Assembly (NCBI GenBank): GCA_905221605.1 | Contig: CAJNDS010000657.1 | Span: forward strand, 803,501-867,500 | Reading direction: 5' to 3' | Origin: Symbiodinium natans | Lineage: Eukaryota > Sar > Dinophyceae > Suessiales > Symbiodiniaceae | Length of the DNA: 64,000 nucleotides | Shown here: positions 43,654 to 52,983 of the stretch, piece after piece | How the letters are laid out: each line of letters begins with the position of its first letter | How positions within the stretch are numbered: position 1 is the first letter of the stretch | Translations under genes and position numbers: made by a program | The notes under the pieces: model-generated | Told to the model about the DNA's origin: nothing | What the model saw: the letters and a program-made list of their open reading frames with translations, nothing else | Database searches by the model: none

Positions 43654-46600
43654 ATGCAAGAAGGAGATCCTGCTGGAGCAGGAGCTCAAGAGCATGGAGG
43701 AGACACTCCAAGCGATACTCCAATGGCTAGGCCAGCTGGAGGAGGATTGCCCCCAGGTCTCGGGGGAGCATCGTTTCAAGAAGTGATGGGAAGTTTGGCC
43801 GCAGCAGCCAATGCTTTGGCTGGAGCTGCAGGATCTGCGGGATCAGGCCAGAGGAGTTATGACTCAGCAGCAAAGCTGGTAAAGAGTCCAGAAGTGTTTG
43901 CTCCAAAGAATTTAGAGGAAGAAGTTTCACAATGGCCAGACTGGAGTTTTAGCTTCAGGGTGTTTGTAGGATTTGTAGATCCTAAGTATGCCGAAGAGTT
44001 GGTTAGGGTAGAGTCAGGACCGTTGAATCCGGCTCTGTATTCGCAAGAAGAGAAAGAGAGGAGCATCAAGCTCTATGCGATTTTGGCTTCATATCTGAGG
44101 AATCGTCCTCTGAAGTTGTTGAAGTCCGAAGGAAGTCAGGATGGCTACAGTGTGTGGAAGAAGTTGTTTCAGGAGTTGGAGCCGTCGAGCAGAACAAGAG
44201 GACTGGCAATGGCTCAGGCCCTCGTTAGTTTCCCAGCGATGACCAAGGGAACTTCCATCCTGGACTACCTGCTCACCTACGAGAAGCTGGTGGGTGAATA
44301 CGAGAAAGTTTCAGGAGCGAGGTATGATGAGAACCTCAAGATCGGCACGGTGCTGAAAGGATTGCCGAATGAGTTGAGAAAGCATATTCTGGTTGGACTT
44401 AGTCCTACTACGAGTTACACGGACATCCGAAGGAAGTTGCTCGAGTACGAGAGGAGCACGCAGTCTTGGAATGCAGAGAACATCTTGCAGTCCTTCAGCA
44501 TGGAAGGACCAACAAAGCATACGCCGTACAACGGACCTCAAGCGATGGAAGTGGATCGAGTGAAAGGAGGTTACAAAGGAGACAAAGGGAAGTATGGAAA
44601 GGAAAGGAACAAAGGAAAAGGTAAAGGAGAGAAAGGAGGAAAGTCCTTTGGAAAAGGAAGATTTACCAACAAAGGAAAAGGAAAAGGAAAATGGGATACT
44701 GGCAAAGAGTCCAAAGGAAAAGGAAAAGACAGAAACAAGGGAGTTCGCGCGGTGGAAGGTGGCTACGGGTCAACGAAGTTTCAAGGAAGTTGCTACATCT
44801 GTGGCAAGCCAGGACATCGAGCCACGGATTGTTGGCAGAAAGGAGATAAAGGTAAAGGAGGAAAAGGAAAGGTGAGATACGTGGAAGAAGAAGAGACTCA
44901 AGGTCAAGGTGACCGAAGCTCTGGGAGCAATGCGAGAGCGAACAACGACGAGAGTGGACAAGTGAGAGTCATCACCGCCTCTGCTGCGAGAATGGTTCGA
45001 AGAGTTGAAGAGGTGGAAGACCAGGATGAGGAGCTTGACTTGAATGAAGTGAGCTGGAGAATGAATGAGTTGGAAGTGAGGAGACTCGAAGAGTTCGATC
45101 TCACCCTGGGAGATGAAGAGAGCGATGAAGGTGAGATAGACCCTCACGATGAGTTGATGGAGTGGTACGATTCGAAGCAAACAGGCGAAGAAGTTGGCGA
45201 AGTGAGAACGCTACAAGATGAGAAGACTGTGAAGAACGTTTGCAAAGAGGTTGAGTCGTGCGAAGTTGTGCTTGACAGCGGTGCGGACTGTCATGTGTTG
45301 CCTATGGATTGGGCAGAAGAGGTCGGAGAACCTTCGACTTTCGAGTACCGACTGAAAGATGCACAGGGAAGAGTTATTCCAACACTGCCTGTGAGGCAGC
45401 AAGTGAAGTTCGTTTTCTGGAAAGAGTCAGGAAAGAAGTTGGTTATCACAGACACTGCAGTTTGTGGCAACGTTACCCAACCACTGTTCTCGATTGGGAA
45501 GATGTGGAAGCTTGGTTGGGGAACTGTAAGCGAAGATGGAAAGTTGTGGCTGAAGAAAGGAACTGTTCGAGTTCCATTGCACTTCAAGAGAAATTCTTCA
45601 ATGGCGATAATGAGTATCAGTCGTGTTGTGACTGAAGAGATGAAGGTGCAACCTGTAAGGCTGGAAGAGAATCTTAAGAGAGAGCTCCAGCACAATGAGA
45701 TTGGAGATTCCTGGTTCGTGCTGGAAGATGGAACTCCGGCGCGGTTTGACTGGGATGTGACAAGAACATTCGACCCCACCGGTCATTTCCCGAACCACAT
45801 GTATGAAGGGGAAGGAAGCGAAGGTGACTATTTCCCGTATCGAACAACCCTCTTGGGGAAGCTTGAAAGAAGAGGAGGCGCAGTTTCTCCACTGAACGAG
45901 GTAGACTGGAATTCTCTGGAGTTCTTTGAGTGCTCGGAGGAGTGGAAGGATAGAGAGAACGTATCTCTTGGAAGAACCCCAAACGAGAGGTTTGAAGTGA
46001 TGATCACTTTGCTGGAGAAAGAGATCAAAGAGCCCAATGCTTATGGAAGCTTTGAAGGACTGAAAGAGAGAGAAAAAGAGTTTGGAGGAGAAAATCAGCC
46101 CATGGAAACAGGAGAGACAACCGAAGCGTTGGTTCCGAGACAAGAGGAAAAGAAAGAGCATCGAAGCAAAGGCATTCCGGTACTCCCGGAAGACGAGACA
46201 GAAGTAATGCTTATTGGACCTCTGAGGATCACCCCGACAAGCGAACTGAAGGAGATGAAGGAAGCTTGCAAGTACTTGTATTTGTCAAAGAACGGCTCGA
46301 AAGGAGTCCTGTGGCAGAGACTAGAGAAGGAGGTTGCGACGAACAAGCTGAAGGCGACAGTGCAAATCTCAGAGGACATCAGAAAAGAGTTTGAAAGAGA
46401 TCCTATCCCAGAAGCACTACCTGCGCTCCCGAGCCAGGAAGAGATCGAGAAGCATGAGTTGACGCACCTGCCTCGGGCATCATGGTGTGAAGCCTGTCAG
46501 GCAGCAAAGAGTCGGGAGGACAACTTTGACGAAAGTACGGAGAAGCCTCAGCGACCAGTGTTTAGTTTGGACTTTATGTTCACAGGAACCCAAGGAGAAG

Positions 46601-49600
46601 AAGGAGAAAAAGATCCATTAGCAATTCAGCTGGTGGGAGTTGATTCTGAAACGAAGTTTCTTTTGGCCGTCGCAGTGCCAACAAAAGGAGGAGATGCCGT
46701 TATCAACCACGCAGTGGCGGAAGTCACACGAGTTCTTGCACTGTTGGGATACAGTGACGTCGTGCTGAGAACAGACACAGAGCCTGCAATGCTTGCCATT
46801 CGGAAAGGAGTTCAAGCCGTGCGAGCAAGACATGACTTGAAGACGGAGCTACAAGACAGCGCTCCAGGCGAGCACCAAGGACTGACCGTTGAGCGGTATA
46901 TCCAGACAGTGAGGAAATTGGCGAAGACTTTACTCGCGACCGTAGAGCAAAGAAGTGGAACAAAGATTGGTTCCGATGTCCCACTGTATAGTTGGGCGTT
47001 TAGACATGCGGCATGGCTGCAAAATCGGTATCACGTGGGAAGAGATGGACGAACAGCCTTTGAGGCAACTGTGGACAGAACGTACAAAGGGAAGCTTGCA
47101 CCCTTTGGATCAGCGATCATTGCTAAAGCGTTGCCGAAAGCCCAAGAGAAGGGAGAACCATGGGAAAAAGGAGTGTTCCTTGGAAAGGACTACGCGAGCA
47201 ACCTCAACTTAGTCGGAACAAGTCGAGGAGTGATCAAAGCAAGAACAATGAGAAGATGTGCAGATGCATATCAGCCCGAGCTATTGCAGATAGCTGTGGG
47301 AGCCCCGTGGGATCATCAGCTCAAAACACTGAGACAAAGGAAGAGAAGGGTTTTGCCCTTAGAGGAACCTGAGCTTCCCCCGCTAGAAGCCCCAAGAGAA
47401 GGGAAGGAGAAAGAAAGTGAAGCGAGGCCGCAGTCAAGTTCAGGCGGAAAACAGAGTTCAAAGAGTTCCTCGAGTAACAGCCCTCCAGGGTCAGATCCAA
47501 TGTCTGAAGGAGGAATTGGAAGTGCAGGTGAAGAAAGTGACGAAGACCCCGGAGAAGTGAAAGGAAAGAGAAAAGCTGAAGAGGAGCTGTTCCCAGATGA
47601 GACCTCACTGGAAACGTTGAGACAAGAAGCAATGAAAAGAGACACAAGAGAAGCGTTGGAGGATGCAGAAGAGTCGCCAAAGAAAGGTCCGAAGCTGGAC
47701 GAAGGCACAGGAGAAGTGGAAGAAAGGAGCGGAAAAGCGCCGAAGGTTGGAGAGGCAAGCGGAAGTTCCTCAAGGGTGAGTGCAGAAGTGGTTCACTACC
47801 ACATTAGAAGATTTGAAAAGAGTGAAGAGCCTGAGGAACACGGAGATGAGCTCCTTGATCTGGAAGAGACAAAGATGTTCCTTGAAGAGACAAAAGAGTG
47901 GCAAGAAAAATGGAGTGAGAAGACCGAGGAGTCAAGCGAAGACTTACGAATGACATGGTCCCATGAGTATGACGATGGGCCACCAAAGCTCGACAGAGAG
48001 GACTTGGAAAAGGTCGATGCGAAATCCGAAAGAACTGAGATAGAGAGACTCTTGGAAATGAAAGTGCTCACAGAAGCTGTGCTTGATGAAAAAGGAGAGC
48101 CAGTGCCCACGCCAGAAGGTAAAGCGCCAAAGCAGTTGAGCACGAAGTACGTCCTAGACTGGAGACACAGGCAGGGCCAGTGGAAAAGACGTGCAAGGTT
48201 GGTTGCACGAGAATACCGTTGGTTGACGGATTATGACCTCACAGCCCTGTACTCTCCGACGAGCATAAGCTCAAGCATTAAATTGCTTTCTGCACTTTGT
48301 GCAAGTTCACCAGGCTATGAGATGATCTCGATTGACATCTCTGACGCGTATCTTCAGGTACCCCAGAAGGAGTACACAGTGGTTAGCCTGGGAGGAAAAT
48401 GGTACAAGCTAGAGTTTACCTTACCCGGTCAGCGAACCGGAAGCAGTGACTGGTTCGAGCATCTGAGGAAGATCTTGGAAGAAGAGAAAATGACTTCGGA
48501 TATCGGGTTACCAAGTTTCTTCTACAAGTTACCGAGCGGAAGTGAAGGAGGAACTTTGATGAGCACACATGTGGATGATCTAGAAGTGTTCGGAAAGCCC
48601 GAAGAGAACAATGCAGTGGTTTCACTGCTGCTGAAACACAAGTTGAAAATCAAGCTGGAAGGACCAGTAAAAGTTGGAGAAGGCAAGTGTACCTTCTTGA
48701 AGCGAACTTTCCTCGGGATACCCGGAGGAATTGAGATCCGGATGGACGGAAAGTATCTGGAGAGATTGGAAGAGCTTTTAGGGCTCGGAAAAGCACATCC
48801 AAAGAAACTCCCGTTTCCAACAGACTATGGAAGATCGATGAAAGATGAGACCCCGCTGAACGCGGAAGAGCACCATCTGTATAGGTCTTGTGTGGGGATC
48901 CTGTTGTACATGACCCCCGAGCGACCCGACCTAGGGTTTGCGACGAAGTGGCTGTCTGGAAAGTTGGCGACACCGACAAGAGGTGACCTCGCAGTGTTGA
49001 GGCATGTGGCAAAGTATGTGAAAGCTACGTCACACTATGTGATCGAACACATGGAGTCGCACCCTGGGAAGAGTTTCCTGGAGAGAAATGAAATCGAAGA
49101 AGAAATGCGTTTCGACGAGAAAAGCGGAGACGTGTTTACCGCGAAGAGTTTGATCGAGGTTGTGACCGACGCCGATTGGGCGACTGATAGAGAGACGCGA
49201 CAATCAACGAGTTGTGCATTGATCTTTGTGAATGGAAATTTGGTCCATTTTCATGCAAGAAAGCAAAAAGCGACAGCCTTGAGCAGCTGCGAAAGCGAAT
49301 TGGTTGCAGCCGTTGGAGGTTTGAGTGAAGGAGTTTTTCTCCAGAATTTGCTGGAAAGAGTTCTGAAGATCAAGCCGGAAATGAGGATCCACATGGATTC
49401 AAGTAGCGCCCGAGCAATCCTCATGAAGAAAGGATTTGGAAGAACGAGGCACGTTGATGCCGGATTGTTGTGGGTTCAACAACTCACCGGACGAGGCCTG
49501 AAAGTGAAAGCAATCAAAGGAACCGAAAACCCCTCGGACGTAGGAACAAAGGCGTTGACAAGAAGTTTGGTTGTGAAGTGTTTAGAAAAAATGGGCGTGA

Positions 49601-51507
49601 GAACAGGAGAAGAAAGCAGGGAGCCCAAAGGAGCCTCGGAGTTCAAGATCCCGAAGAAGTATCTGAGGAGAATCGTGATGATGTTAATGGTTCAAGGAAG
49701 TGAAGGGTTGAAAAGTGAAAAGAAAGAGTTGAGTTTTGGATTTTACATGTTCACGGGAATCATGGTCATGATGTTGCTTTTCATGGTTTGTAGCCCGGTG
49801 CTTGGAGAGTACGCTAGAGAGAAGTTTCGCGTGTCCGCAGCCGTTTTCAGCTCAAGCAAAAGAGAAGGCCAGGTGGAAAAGAAGAAGAGAGAAAAAGAAA
49901 AGATGGAGGCCCAGCCAAGCGCTTTAGAAGCGACCGAAGAGGCGGCAGTGAAAGCTCACGAGGCAGCCCTCAAGGAGATGATTATGAACGCAAGATCCCT
50001 TGAGGCAGTTGAGCTTTTGAACAAAGCTTTAAAGCTCTGCCGCTCGGGGCCAAGAGAGAACCTGGTGTTGCTTGGGGAAAAGGTGAAAGAGTTGGATGAG
50101 AAGTATGGAGTTAAAGAGAAACCTGGAAGCAGCGCTGGAAGCGAGGAGAAAGAAGTCGAAAAGAGAAAGGTCGAGCTGCTAGAGCTCCAGGAAGCAGCAA
50201 AGAAGAGAAGGAAAGGGATCTTCGACAAGAAAGAAGAGAAGCAGCCAGAAGAGAAAGAGAGTCTGGAAGAAGAGTCCGACGAGGAGTCCCAAGAGAAAAG
50301 CGAAGAGAAGCAGCCAAAAGAGAAAGAGAAAAAGGAAGAAGAGTCCGATGAGGAGTCCCAAGAGAAGAAAGATGGAGGTAAAAAAGAAGAGACCTCGAGC
50401 GAGGAGGAAGATGTACAAGAGATTCTCAAGGAGACAGCGAAGAAAGAGGTGCTCGAAGAAGAGAAAAATGTGAAAGAGCTCTTGGGGAAAATGACGGAGA
50501 AAAAGGAGAAGCTGGATGAGGCCCGAAGAGCGTTTGCCTCGACCTCGGAAAGGTACGAGGAGGCGAAGGTGTACCGAGCGGTCAAGGTACGAGAAAAAGA
50601 GAATTTGTCCGAGCTGTGGGACAAGTTGGAGGATGAGTTGGAAAAGAGCAAGAAGGATTGTGAAGCGATTGAAGCCCAAGCTGATGAGATTTTGGAGCAT
50701 GAAGAAGAGTTGGAAAAGGAGATGGATGAGTTGAGGCCAAAGCTGGCCGAAGCGTTGCGAGAGCTGGGTGAAAAGAGAAAAGAGTTTCGAAAGTACGAGA
50801 AGGAAGAAAGGCCGCCGCTTTTGAACCCAAAGGTGGACGTCGCAATCAAGGAAGAGCTCATGGATTTGCGATTGGGAAAGCAGAAGGTGGAAATTGAGCT
50901 TCAGGAAGTTCAAGAGCAAAACGAGAAGCTCAAGAAGAAAAAGGAAGAGAACGAGAAAGAGATGGAAGCGATGAAAGGAGAATTGGAGATGCTCCGAAAG
51001 AGGAAGCGTGAAAGCGTTGGATCCATGGATGAAGAGAAAGCGAAGAGCATGAAAGAGGAGAATAAGACCTTGAAGAAGAGCATCAAAGGTTTGTCGGAGA
51101 CCAACAAGAAGTTGGAAAGTGACTTCCAGAAGTTGAAAAGCGAGAAAGGACAGGAGAACCTGGAAGGGAAGTTCGTTTTGAACATCGAAGAAGAGACCGA
51201 CGAGGAGGAAGACAAAAAGAAGAAGCTTTGCATTCTGTGTTCCCGACACGGCCACAGCTACATGATGTGTTGGGACGCAGGGTATTCCTACGACAAGAAT
51301 GGGAAATACACCCCGTGGTTGAATGTGAAGAACGAGGATGGAACGGAGAGAACAAAGGCCCAGTTCAGGAAGTACTTTCGTGAAAACGAGAAGGAGATTA
51401 GGGCCGAGTACGCAAAGTTGCTTGACGAGAACAAGAAGAAGTTCAGAAAAGGAGATGGAAAAGGAAAAGGGAAGAAGCCCAAAGAGGAAGGTGAAAAGAA
51501 GAAGTGA
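43654..51507 (+). CDS. Copia Gag-Pol polyprotein with long C-terminal extension, 2617 aa
   Basis: Residues are counted from the first ATG (43654); the frame opens only 36 bases upstream. Gag spans about 1-300 and is followed by a Gly/Lys linker and a knuckle C380-YICGKPGHRATD-C393. The protease DSG starts at D541. A SAP-like helix pair lies at about 860-895 (SELKEMKEACKYLYLS, then SKGVLWQRLEKEV). The integrase has a zinc region from H934, catalytic candidates D973, D1041 and E1080, and a copia-type tail (GVFLGKDYA). The reverse transcriptase has D1561 in IDISDAYL and HVDDL with D1641-D1642. RNase H has D1839, E1880 and D1915. After RNase H (about 1985) come a membrane segment (about 2029-2051, YMFTGIMVMMLLFMV), a 480-residue Lys/Glu coiled coil containing a 23-residue tandem duplication (2194-2239), and a second knuckle C2526-ILCSRHGHSYMM-C2539. 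The extension is not part of standard copia Pol. Confidence 0.95.
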   Translation: MQEGDPAGAGAQEHGGDTPSDTPMARPAGGGLPPGLGGASFQEVMGSLAAAANALAGAAGSAGSGQRSYDSAAKLVKSPEVFAPKNLEEEVSQWPDWSFSFRVFVGFVDPKYAEELVRVESGPLNPALYSQEEKERSIKLYAILASYLRNRPLKLLKSEGSQDGYSVWKKLFQELEPSSRTRGLAMAQALVSFPAMTKGTSILDYLLTYEKLVGEYEKVSGARYDENLKIGTVLKGLPNELRKHILVGLSPTTSYTDIRRKLLEYERSTQSWNAENILQSFSMEGPTKHTPYNGPQAMEVDRVKGGYKGDKGKYGKERNKGKGKGEKGGKSFGKGRFTNKGKGKGKWDTGKESKGKGKDRNKGVRAVEGGYGSTKFQGSCYICGKPGHRATDCWQKGDKGKGGKGKVRYVEEEETQGQGDRSSGSNARANNDESGQVRVITASAARMVRRVEEVEDQDEELDLNEVSWRMNELEVRRLEEFDLTLGDEESDEGEIDPHDELMEWYDSKQTGEEVGEVRTLQDEKTVKNVCKEVESCEVVLDSGADCHVLPMDWAEEVGEPSTFEYRLKDAQGRVIPTLPVRQQVKFVFWKESGKKLVITDTAVCGNVTQPLFSIGKMWKLGWGTVSEDGKLWLKKGTVRVPLHFKRNSSMAIMSISRVVTEEMKVQPVRLEENLKRELQHNEIGDSWFVLEDGTPARFDWDVTRTFDPTGHFPNHMYEGEGSEGDYFPYRTTLLGKLERRGGAVSPLNEVDWNSLEFFECSEEWKDRENVSLGRTPNERFEVMITLLEKEIKEPNAYGSFEGLKEREKEFGGENQPMETGETTEALVPRQEEKKEHRSKGIPVLPEDETEVMLIGPLRITPTSELKEMKEACKYLYLSKNGSKGVLWQRLEKEVATNKLKATVQISEDIRKEFERDPIPEALPALPSQEEIEKHELTHLPRASWCEACQAAKSREDNFDESTEKPQRPVFSLDFMFTGTQGEEGEKDPLAIQLVGVDSETKFLLAVAVPTKGGDAVINHAVAEVTRVLALLGYSDVVLRTDTEPAMLAIRKGVQAVRARHDLKTELQDSAPGEHQGLTVERYIQTVRKLAKTLLATVEQRSGTKIGSDVPLYSWAFRHAAWLQNRYHVGRDGRTAFEATVDRTYKGKLAPFGSAIIAKALPKAQEKGEPWEKGVFLGKDYASNLNLVGTSRGVIKARTMRRCADAYQPELLQIAVGAPWDHQLKTLRQRKRRVLPLEEPELPPLEAPREGKEKESEARPQSSSGGKQSSKSSSSNSPPGSDPMSEGGIGSAGEESDEDPGEVKGKRKAEEELFPDETSLETLRQEAMKRDTREALEDAEESPKKGPKLDEGTGEVEERSGKAPKVGEASGSSSRVSAEVVHYHIRRFEKSEEPEEHGDELLDLEETKMFLEETKEWQEKWSEKTEESSEDLRMTWSHEYDDGPPKLDREDLEKVDAKSERTEIERLLEMKVLTEAVLDEKGEPVPTPEGKAPKQLSTKYVLDWRHRQGQWKRRARLVAREYRWLTDYDLTALYSPTSISSSIKLLSALCASSPGYEMISIDISDAYLQVPQKEYTVVSLGGKWYKLEFTLPGQRTGSSDWFEHLRKILEEEKMTSDIGLPSFFYKLPSGSEGGTLMSTHVDDLEVFGKPEENNAVVSLLLKHKLKIKLEGPVKVGEGKCTFLKRTFLGIPGGIEIRMDGKYLERLEELLGLGKAHPKKLPFPTDYGRSMKDETPLNAEEHHLYRSCVGILLYMTPERPDLGFATKWLSGKLATPTRGDLAVLRHVAKYVKATSHYVIEHMESHPGKSFLERNEIEEEMRFDEKSGDVFTAKSLIEVVTDADWATDRETRQSTSCALIFVNGNLVHFHARKQKATALSSCESELVAAVGGLSEGVFLQNLLERVLKIKPEMRIHMDSSSARAILMKKGFGRTRHVDAGLLWVQQLTGRGLKVKAIKGTENPSDVGTKALTRSLVVKCLEKMGVRTGEESREPKGASEFKIPKKYLRRIVMMLMVQGSEGLKSEKKELSFGFYMFTGIMVMMLLFMVCSPVLGEYAREKFRVSAAVFSSSKREGQVEKKKREKEKMEAQPSALEATEEAAVKAHEAALKEMIMNARSLEAVELLNKALKLCRSGPRENLVLLGEKVKELDEKYGVKEKPGSSAGSEEKEVEKRKVELLELQEAAKKRRKGIFDKKEEKQPEEKESLEEESDEESQEKSEEKQPKEKEKKEEESDEESQEKKDGGKKEETSSEEEDVQEILKETAKKEVLEEEKNVKELLGKMTEKKEKLDEARRAFASTSERYEEAKVYRAVKVREKENLSELWDKLEDELEKSKKDCEAIEAQADEILEHEEELEKEMDELRPKLAEALRELGEKRKEFRKYEKEERPPLLNPKVDVAIKEELMDLRLGKQKVEIELQEVQEQNEKLKKKKEENEKEMEAMKGELEMLRKRKRESVGSMDEEKAKSMKEENKTLKKSIKGLSETNKKLESDFQKLKSEKGQENLEGKFVLNIEEETDEEEDKKKKLCILCSRHGHSYMMCWDAGYSYDKNGKYTPWLNVKNEDGTERTKAQFRKYFRENEKEIRAEYAKLLDENKKKFRKGDGKGKGKKPKEEGEKKK
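50233..50370 (+). repeat. 69-bp tandem duplication in the coiled-coil coding region
   Basis: Two in-frame 69-bp copies encode EEKQP-EKE...EEESDEESQEK twice with a few substitutions. The length is a multiple of three, so the frame is kept. Confidence 0.9.
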
Positions 51508-51797
51508 AGCCCTGAGGGGGCTTGGAAGAGAAAGATGTCCGAAATGACAATAAACTAAAGGTGCAAGATCGCACCTATGGACGAAGTCTTGAAAAAGCCG
51601 TCTGTGTATGTGTTTGAAGAGAAGTGAGAGAGGCTACCAGTAGCAGCGTAGTTTCTTCGTTTCACGTTTCACACCAACAAAAGAAGTGTGCACCACGATG
51701 TGTTTAAAGGAAAAGGATGACCGAAGTGAGGGATGAGGAGTTTGCATCCGAGTGAACTTAATTGCGATGAGATGTGTGAGGCAATGAAGTGTAACTC
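51508..51797 (+). other. 3' untranslated region of intact copia element
   Basis: About 290 bp between the stop codon and the purine tract, with no open frame of note. An AATAAA occurs at about 51549. Confidence 0.6.
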
Positions 51798-51807
51798 GGA
51801 GAGGGGG
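51798..51807 (+). other. Polypurine tract
   Basis: GGAGAGGGGG lies immediately before the 3' LTR, the expected position for priming plus-strand synthesis. Confidence 0.85.
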
Positions 51808-51975
51808 TAACAAACTTTTCGGTTAGCCATGTGCCCCCCTGTAGAAGTATTTTTCCTTGTCGTTTCACTGCTGCCAACAAGGCTCAAGGGACTGCTGAAC
51901 AGACCGAGTCCCAGCAAAAAGTGCCCGCTAGTGGTTTCAAGTTCAAGGGTCTGGAACGAACCCTAAATCGTTTTA
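51808..51975 (+). repeat. 3' LTR of intact copia element
   Basis: 168 bp, identical to the 5' LTR in my base-by-base comparison. Confidence 0.95.
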
Positions 51976-51980
51976 GTGTC
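51976..51980. other. Target site duplication GTGTC (right)
   Basis: Matches 43305-43309 exactly. Confidence 0.9.
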
Positions 51981-52201
51981 ACTTCGGAAGGCAGAAGGGT
52001 TTGTGCGGGCACGCAGACATGGGCTATAGGGTAGGCCAGCTGAAAAAATGCTGCAGTGGCCTGACCAAAACTGTAGGTGCAGGGTTGGGTTTACGAAAAA
52101 TTCTTGACCCAAGAGGCTGTAGGCTCCGGGCGGAAACGATGATGTCCTGGTTGAGGTGCTCGACCAAGTACCTGGCAACGAGGGGGGGGGCAAGGTGGGT
52201 C

Positions 52202-52885
52202 TTAAAGCAGAACCAAGTAAGCAAGAGTGTTGGGGCACCATTCGGGCTCGGGGCGGCATGGGCCATGAGGCTCGTGTCTTGGACTAGAAATTGAAGAGGC
52301 TTGGCTGGGCGGCATGGGCAGCCCGGAAAGATACCACCTGCAATCGGAGGCGGTCCACCAGTCAATGGCGTGCAAAGAATGCCTGGAGGCCGGCAATAGG
52401 CAGGTCCAGATGTTGGACAGGATGTGGCTCAAGGAGACCAGGCAGCGCCAACGAACATGCAGAGGCAGGAGTGCATCAATGGGCAGGCCGTGCAGGGCAA
52501 AGACATGGGCACGTGTGCGCTGCAGGGGCGTCATGTGCAGAGAGCACTGCCGGCGGCATTGGGTGTTCTGGTACCGAGAGCAAAAGGAGCGCATGGGCGG
52601 CGTGAAAAACATGTTAACCCCGTGGCGTGGACCGGCAGGAAGGGGAGGCAAAATCTGCGCTGCGTTGCTCAGCAGGTGCTGAGGCGGCGGGGCCTTGGGC
52701 AAAGGCGGAGGCATGGTGGGCGGCGCAGCGGCGGGTGCTAGGCTAACCCGCGAGAGGGCATGGCTGTGTGAGAAGGCTTCATGGGCTGATGAGGCAGCTG
52801 GGTCCGGGGCCGTGTCGCTGCTGTCCTCTGTGCAGCTCCACGGCTCGGAATTCCATGGGCACTCGGCATAATCAGAGCCGGCCAT
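52202..52885 (-). other. Unassigned open frame in the recombinase element
   Basis: A 227-codon Pro/Ala/Ser-rich frame following the coiled-coil frame on the same strand. A stretch CSLHMTPLQRTRAHVFALHG...HVRWRCLVSLSHIL looks less biased, but no family is recognised. Several frames are open here because of GC content. Confidence 0.3.
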
Positions 52886-52983
52886 GGGCAGGCGGCCGGG
52901 CGGAATGAGGGCGGTCGGGTGAGTGGACTTGAAGCCAAAAGGAGCTGCCGGAACGTGACCTGGGCGGGCATGTTGGGTAGGGC

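Larger units (their letters stand above)
43310..51975 (+). mobile_element. Intact Ty1/copia-type LTR retrotransposon
   Basis: An 8666-bp element with two 168-bp LTRs that I find identical base for base, a 5-bp duplication GTGTC on both sides, a tRNA primer site abutting the 5' LTR, a purine tract abutting the 3' LTR, and one uninterrupted Gag-Pol frame covering 90% of the length. Identical LTRs mean insertion too recent for a visible substitution. The LTR ends are TAA...TTA, not the usual TG...CA. It is inserted in the minus-strand recombinase element, in the opposite orientation. Confidence 0.95.

Noticed and set aside
49956-50861. Minus-strand frame of 301 codons rich in Ser and Phe
   Set aside because: Same cause: antisense shadow of the Glu/Lys-rich coding region.
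50179-51255. Long minus-strand open frame of 358 codons rich in Leu and Phe
   Set aside because: It is the antisense of the Lys/Glu-rich coiled coil (AAG/GAG/GAA codons read backwards as CTT/CTC/TTC) of the intact copia polyprotein.
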